Under the pieces are notes generated by a model. The model did not search any database. It had not been told where the DNA came from and was given only the letters and a program-made list of their open reading frames with translations. Below are positions 34,625-37,217 of a stretch of 37,217 nt of DNA, piece after piece. A program made the translations under genes and the position numbers. The stretch comes from Bacteroidales bacterium (GTDB taxonomy: Bacteria; Bacteroidota; Bacteroidia; Bacteroidales; UBA12077), in the NCBI GenBank assembly GCA_027859205.1, contig JAQIBH010000138.1:1-37217 (forward strand), given 5' to 3'. Each line of letters starts with the position of its first letter. Positions within the stretch are counted from its first letter, which is position 1.

Positions 34625-35176
34625 TTATTTAACTCTTGGCATCCAAGGAATTTCTTTGGCATTAAGTTCCTTCGAAAGTTTTCTTGAAAGTACAAATAAA
34701 TAGTCCGATAAGCGATTTAAATATTGTATAACATTTTCACTAAACTTAAATTGGGTTTGAACTTTAATGGACAGTCTCTCAGCTCTTCTGCAGATATTTC
34801 TTGCAATATGACAATGTGAAACAGTTTGATGTCCACCAGGTAAAATAAATGATTCTAAAGGAGACAATCCCTTTTCCATTTCATCAATTTCTTTTTCTAA
34901 TAATTCAATATCGCTTTTATTAATATCTGGAATTTTAACATCACAGTTTTCGCAATCAGTAGCAAGTATAGATGCACAAGTCATTAATCTATCTTGTATT
35001 TCTATTAATACGGAAATATAATGATCATCAATTTTCTGATCTCTAATTAATCCTATATAAGAAATTAGTTCATCAACAGTTCCATAAGCTTCAATTCTAT
35101 CATGGTACTTTGGAACTCGGGTTCCACCAATAAGGGATGTTTCACCTTTATCTCCGGTTTTTGTATATATTTTCAT
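34625..35176 (-). CDS. cob(I)yrinic acid a,c-diamide adenosyltransferase, PduO type
   Basis: It transfers adenosyl from ATP to cob(I)alamin, producing coenzyme B12. The 183-residue helical protein has the PduO-type start MKIYTKTGDKGETSLIGG, with GTVDELISYIGL and the conserved ARNICRRAERLS near residue 130. The C-terminal YLNRLSDYLFVLSR is also typical. No other cobalamin gene is visible nearby, so it probably serves salvage for a B12-dependent enzyme elsewhere. It sits 68 bases after the ABC ATPase gene on the same strand. Confidence 0.95.
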   Translation of the reverse strand: MKIYTKTGDKGETSLIGGTRVPKYHDRIEAYGTVDELISYIGLIRDQKIDDHYISVLIEIQDRLMTCASILATDCENCDVKIPDINKSDIELLEKEIDEMEKGLSPLESFILPGGHQTVSHCHIARNICRRAERLSIKVQTQFKFSENVIQYLNRLSDYLFVLSRKLSKELNAKEIPWMPRVK

Positions 35177-35244
35177 CTATTTAGTAATTATTTATTTAAA
35201 CACAACGAAACTACTCACAGTTTGTTTAATTTTTATTCAACATA

Positions 35245-35952
35245 TTAATTATATTTGATTGGATTAGGATTTATCTCATCTGATTCTATCCTTCCATCTT
35301 TTAAACGAATAATTCTATGAGCCTGTAAAGCAATTTCTTCTTCATGTGTAACTAAAATTATTGTATTTCCCTTCTGATGAATTTCATTAAATAAATTTAA
35401 TATATCCAAAGAGGTTTTTGAATCAAGATTTCCTGTTGGTTCATCTGCTAAAATAATTGACGGAGAGTTTACCATTGCACGAGCAACCGCTACTCTTTGT
35501 CTTTGACCACCAGATAATTCATTGGGTTTATGAGCCACTCTATCTCCAAGTCCAACATTTACTAAAACCTCTTCTGCTTTTGTTAACCTGTCAACCTTAT
35601 TTGATCCTGCATAAATTAACGGAAGAGCCACATTTTCTAATGCTGAATATCGTGGTAATAAGTTAAACGTTTGAAACACGAAACCAATTTCTTTATTTCG
35701 AATTTCTGCTAGTTGATCATCTTCTAATTGACTAACATTTGTGCTATTTAAAATATAATCTCCGTTAGATGGAGTATCTAAGCATCCAAGAATATTCATT
35801 AGAGTTGATTTTCCAGATCCTGAAGGCCCCATTATTGCAACATATTCATTTTTATTTATTGATAATGAAACGGATCTTAATGCTCTAATTGTTTCAGTAC
35901 CAACCTGATAATTTTTCGATAACTCTCTGATCTCTATCATTTTATCCATCAT
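35245..35952 (-). CDS. ABC transporter ATPase, MacB/LolD type
   Basis: The 235-residue ATPase has Walker [10 protein letters not shown] (42-50), the Q-loop VFQTFNLLP, signature LSGGQ (146-150), Walker B IILADEP (~166-172), D-loop NLDSKT and switch H203 in VTHE. The wording [14 protein letters not shown] and [12 protein letters not shown] marks the MacB/LolD/FtsE group. These work with FtsX-type permeases on lipoproteins, peptides or cell-wall hydrolases. No permease gene is adjacent in this window, so its partner is elsewhere. The neighbouring ATGs at 35952 and 35949 are both possible starts. Confidence 0.93.
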   Translation of the reverse strand: MMDKMIEIRELSKNYQVGTETIRALRSVSLSINKNEYVAIMGPSGSGKSTLMNILGCLDTPSNGDYILNSTNVSQLEDDQLAEIRNKEIGFVFQTFNLLPRYSALENVALPLIYAGSNKVDRLTKAEEVLVNVGLGDRVAHKPNELSGGQRQRVAVARAMVNSPSIILADEPTGNLDSKTSLDILNLFNEIHQKGNTIILVTHEEEIALQAHRIIRLKDGRIESDEINPNPIKYN

Positions 35953-36018
35953 TTAAGGCTTGGCTTGTATGTAAAACACGAATTTAATCAATTTAAAAAG
36001 TATAACTGATTTTTTAAC

Positions 36019-36810
36019 TTAAAATTTAATAACATATTGTTGATAAGACAATTTTTTTTTAAAAAAGATTAAGCCCATTCTAAATATATCAATTGAGACT
36101 TTAACTTTTTTATTAATCTTAATGATTTCCCAAGCTTCTTCCATATCCGTTGACCAATGAATATCATCAAAAATAAAAATACTTTCGTTGTGTGATTTTT
36201 CCAGGGAAGAGTTAAAATAATTCAAAGTACTTTGTTTAGTATGATTACCATCGAAAAACACTAAATCAAATTTTTCATATTTCTCAAGTACTGAATTTAA
36301 AGTGTTATCAAAATTGCCATGTATAAATTCTGTTTTTTGATTTAATTTTAATGATATTTCTTTCGCGATTTGTATTTTTTCCTCTACACCTTCAATACTA
36401 ATAAAACTAGATTGAGGAGCTGCTTGAGCAATGTAGGCACTACTTATACCGACTGAAGTGCCAATTTCAAGGATATTGCTTGGGTCATAATATTTTATTA
36501 GATTGTAAATTAACTTTCCGTGTTTTTTATCAATAGAAGATCTTTTTACGATCTTCCCAAGTTTTAATTTTTTCGATTTATAATAATTTGTTCCAGCACC
36601 AATATCTTTAAACTCAATATATCTTTTTGATTTTAAATATTTATTATGAATATTAATTACTTCGATTAAATTTTTATGTTCAGTTTTATTGTTTAAAACT
36701 TTAGTAATAAAATTGTAAACGAATGGAGAATGTATACTATGTCCTTTTTTATGTTTCGCAAAAAGGAAATATCTTATGTATTTTAAAGAATATCTTAAAT
36801 GTGAAATCAT
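36019..36810 (-). CDS. class I SAM-dependent methyltransferase
   Basis: The 263-residue protein has the SAM-binding motif ILEIGTSVGISSAYIA (~115-130), an acidic residue after strand 2 (FISIEGVEE), DLVFFDGNHTKQSTLNYF (~182-199) and FIFDDIHWSTDMEEAWE. This is the Methyltransf_24 / O-methyltransferase-like pattern of Bacteroidota. The basic N-terminus (YSLKYIRYFLFAKHKKGHSIHSPFVYNF) may bind a membrane or RNA. The substrate is unknown. It is divergent from recG across 124 bases and heads the minus-strand run. Confidence 0.85.
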   Translation of the reverse strand: MISHLRYSLKYIRYFLFAKHKKGHSIHSPFVYNFITKVLNNKTEHKNLIEVINIHNKYLKSKRYIEFKDIGAGTNYYKSKKLKLGKIVKRSSIDKKHGKLIYNLIKYYDPSNILEIGTSVGISSAYIAQAAPQSSFISIEGVEEKIQIAKEISLKLNQKTEFIHGNFDNTLNSVLEKYEKFDLVFFDGNHTKQSTLNYFNSSLEKSHNESIFIFDDIHWSTDMEEAWEIIKINKKVKVSIDIFRMGLIFFKKKLSYQQYVIKF

Positions 36811-36934
36811 ATTTATATTATTTCAAAAAAAGCTTATTATTGTGCGACAAATATAAATCTTTAAAAATATCATTCGAAGAATATTTGTAAGCATTGTGTT
36901 TTGTCTTTTGAAACACAAAAATTGGGAATTAACT

Positions 36935-37217
36935 ATGTCAGATATTTTACAAACGGAAATAAAATTTTTAAGCGGAGTTGGACCCAAACGTGCCGAATTA
37001 CTTAATTCTGAATTAAGGATATTTACTTTTGAAGATTTATTATATTATTTTCCATATAAATATATTGATAGGTCTAAGTTTTATAAAATCAACGACTTAA
37101 ATACGAATTTGCCTTTTATACAATTAAAGGGTAAAATAATTAATTTTAACACGGTCGGTGAAGGTCATAAAAAAAGATTAATAGCGAATTTCTCAGATGG
37201 TACAGGTGTAATTGAAC
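36935..37217 (+). CDS. recG: ATP-dependent DNA helicase RecG, N-terminal part
   Basis: The window cuts this gene after 94 codons. The visible residues start MSDILQTEIKFLSGVGPKRAEL and continue with FTFEDLLYYFPYKYIDRS and LPFIQLKGKIINF, the wedge-domain start typical of RecG, which remodels stalled replication forks. The helicase motors lie beyond the edge. The ATG at 36935 is preceded by a hairpin-bearing leader. Confidence 0.92.
   Translation, partial: MSDILQTEIKFLSGVGPKRAELLNSELRIFTFEDLLYYFPYKYIDRSKFYKINDLNTNLPFIQLKGKIINFNTVGEGHKKRLIANFSDGTGVIE

Noticed and set aside
34467-34703. A 78-codon plus-strand frame opposite the DUF2795 and adenosyltransferase genes
   Set aside because: It overlaps two well-supported genes on the other strand and the translation looks like random antisense sequence.
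35206-35241. Minus-strand TAGTTTCG box before the cobalamin adenosyltransferase gene
   Set aside because: One mismatch in the -7 box and a 24-base spacing to the nearest TTG make it too weak to call.

Overview
The window is a piece of a chromosome from an AT-rich member of the Bacteroidota, most likely a marine Bacteroidales/Marinilabiliales-type bacterium. The evidence is the A+T-rich coding and intergenic sequence, start codons without clear Shine-Dalgarno sites, several matches to the Bacteroidota promoter box TAnnTTTG, and gene families or arrangements typical of that phylum: DUF5063, a DUF2795 protein, a SurA / SurA-like lipoprotein / OstA-like run, an ExbB-ExbD-TonB set beside TamB, and TamB divergent from TsaD. 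The content is mainly housekeeping and envelope genes. I see no prophage, insertion sequence, CRISPR array, rRNA or tRNA.

Layout. 1-5078: a plus-strand run with an ABCG-like exporter (its 5' end may contain a frameshift), a lipoprotein, a small secreted protein and a Yip1-like membrane protein, closed by a terminator shared with a convergent small membrane protein. 5627-7665: an orphan response regulator, a cluster of hairpins resembling a REP element, then glyA and its terminator. 7712-10411: a TauE/SafE-type permease that converges on and overlaps a TonB-family gene, which is part of a minus-strand ExbB-ExbD-TonB operon. 10499-16036: the very large tamB-like gene, divergent from tsaD. 16052-18353: an MFS transporter behind a sensor-like membrane protein that has no output domain, with a hairpin between them. 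18551-20519: a multi-span membrane protein, a 346-base gap that may encode a small RNA driven by an ECF-like promoter, and yaaA.

20589-26933: a Gly-rich CBM9-like lipoprotein; a plus-strand cluster of DUF5063 protein, DEDDy exonuclease, RlmI-type methyltransferase and LVIVD-repeat protein; then a convergent RecQ helicase. 27081-34322: guaB followed closely by two periplasmic parvulin prolyl isomerases, a degenerate SurA-like lipoprotein between them, and an OstA/LptA-like protein, ending in a strong terminator. This is probably one operon devoted to outer-membrane protein and LPS assembly, with guaB at its head. 34328-36810: minus-strand genes for a DUF2795 protein, a PduO-type cobalamin adenosyltransferase, a MacB/LolD-type ABC ATPase and a SAM methyltransferase. 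The window ends inside recG.

Envelope biogenesis is the common theme (TamB, TonB/ExbBD, PPIases, OstA-like protein, ABC systems, lipoproteins). The least explained items are the possible ECF-promoted small RNA at 19452-19597, the REP-like hairpins at 6110-6217, the uncharacterised exporter cluster at the left end, and the sensor without an output domain next to the MFS gene. No strongly novel system is demonstrated.
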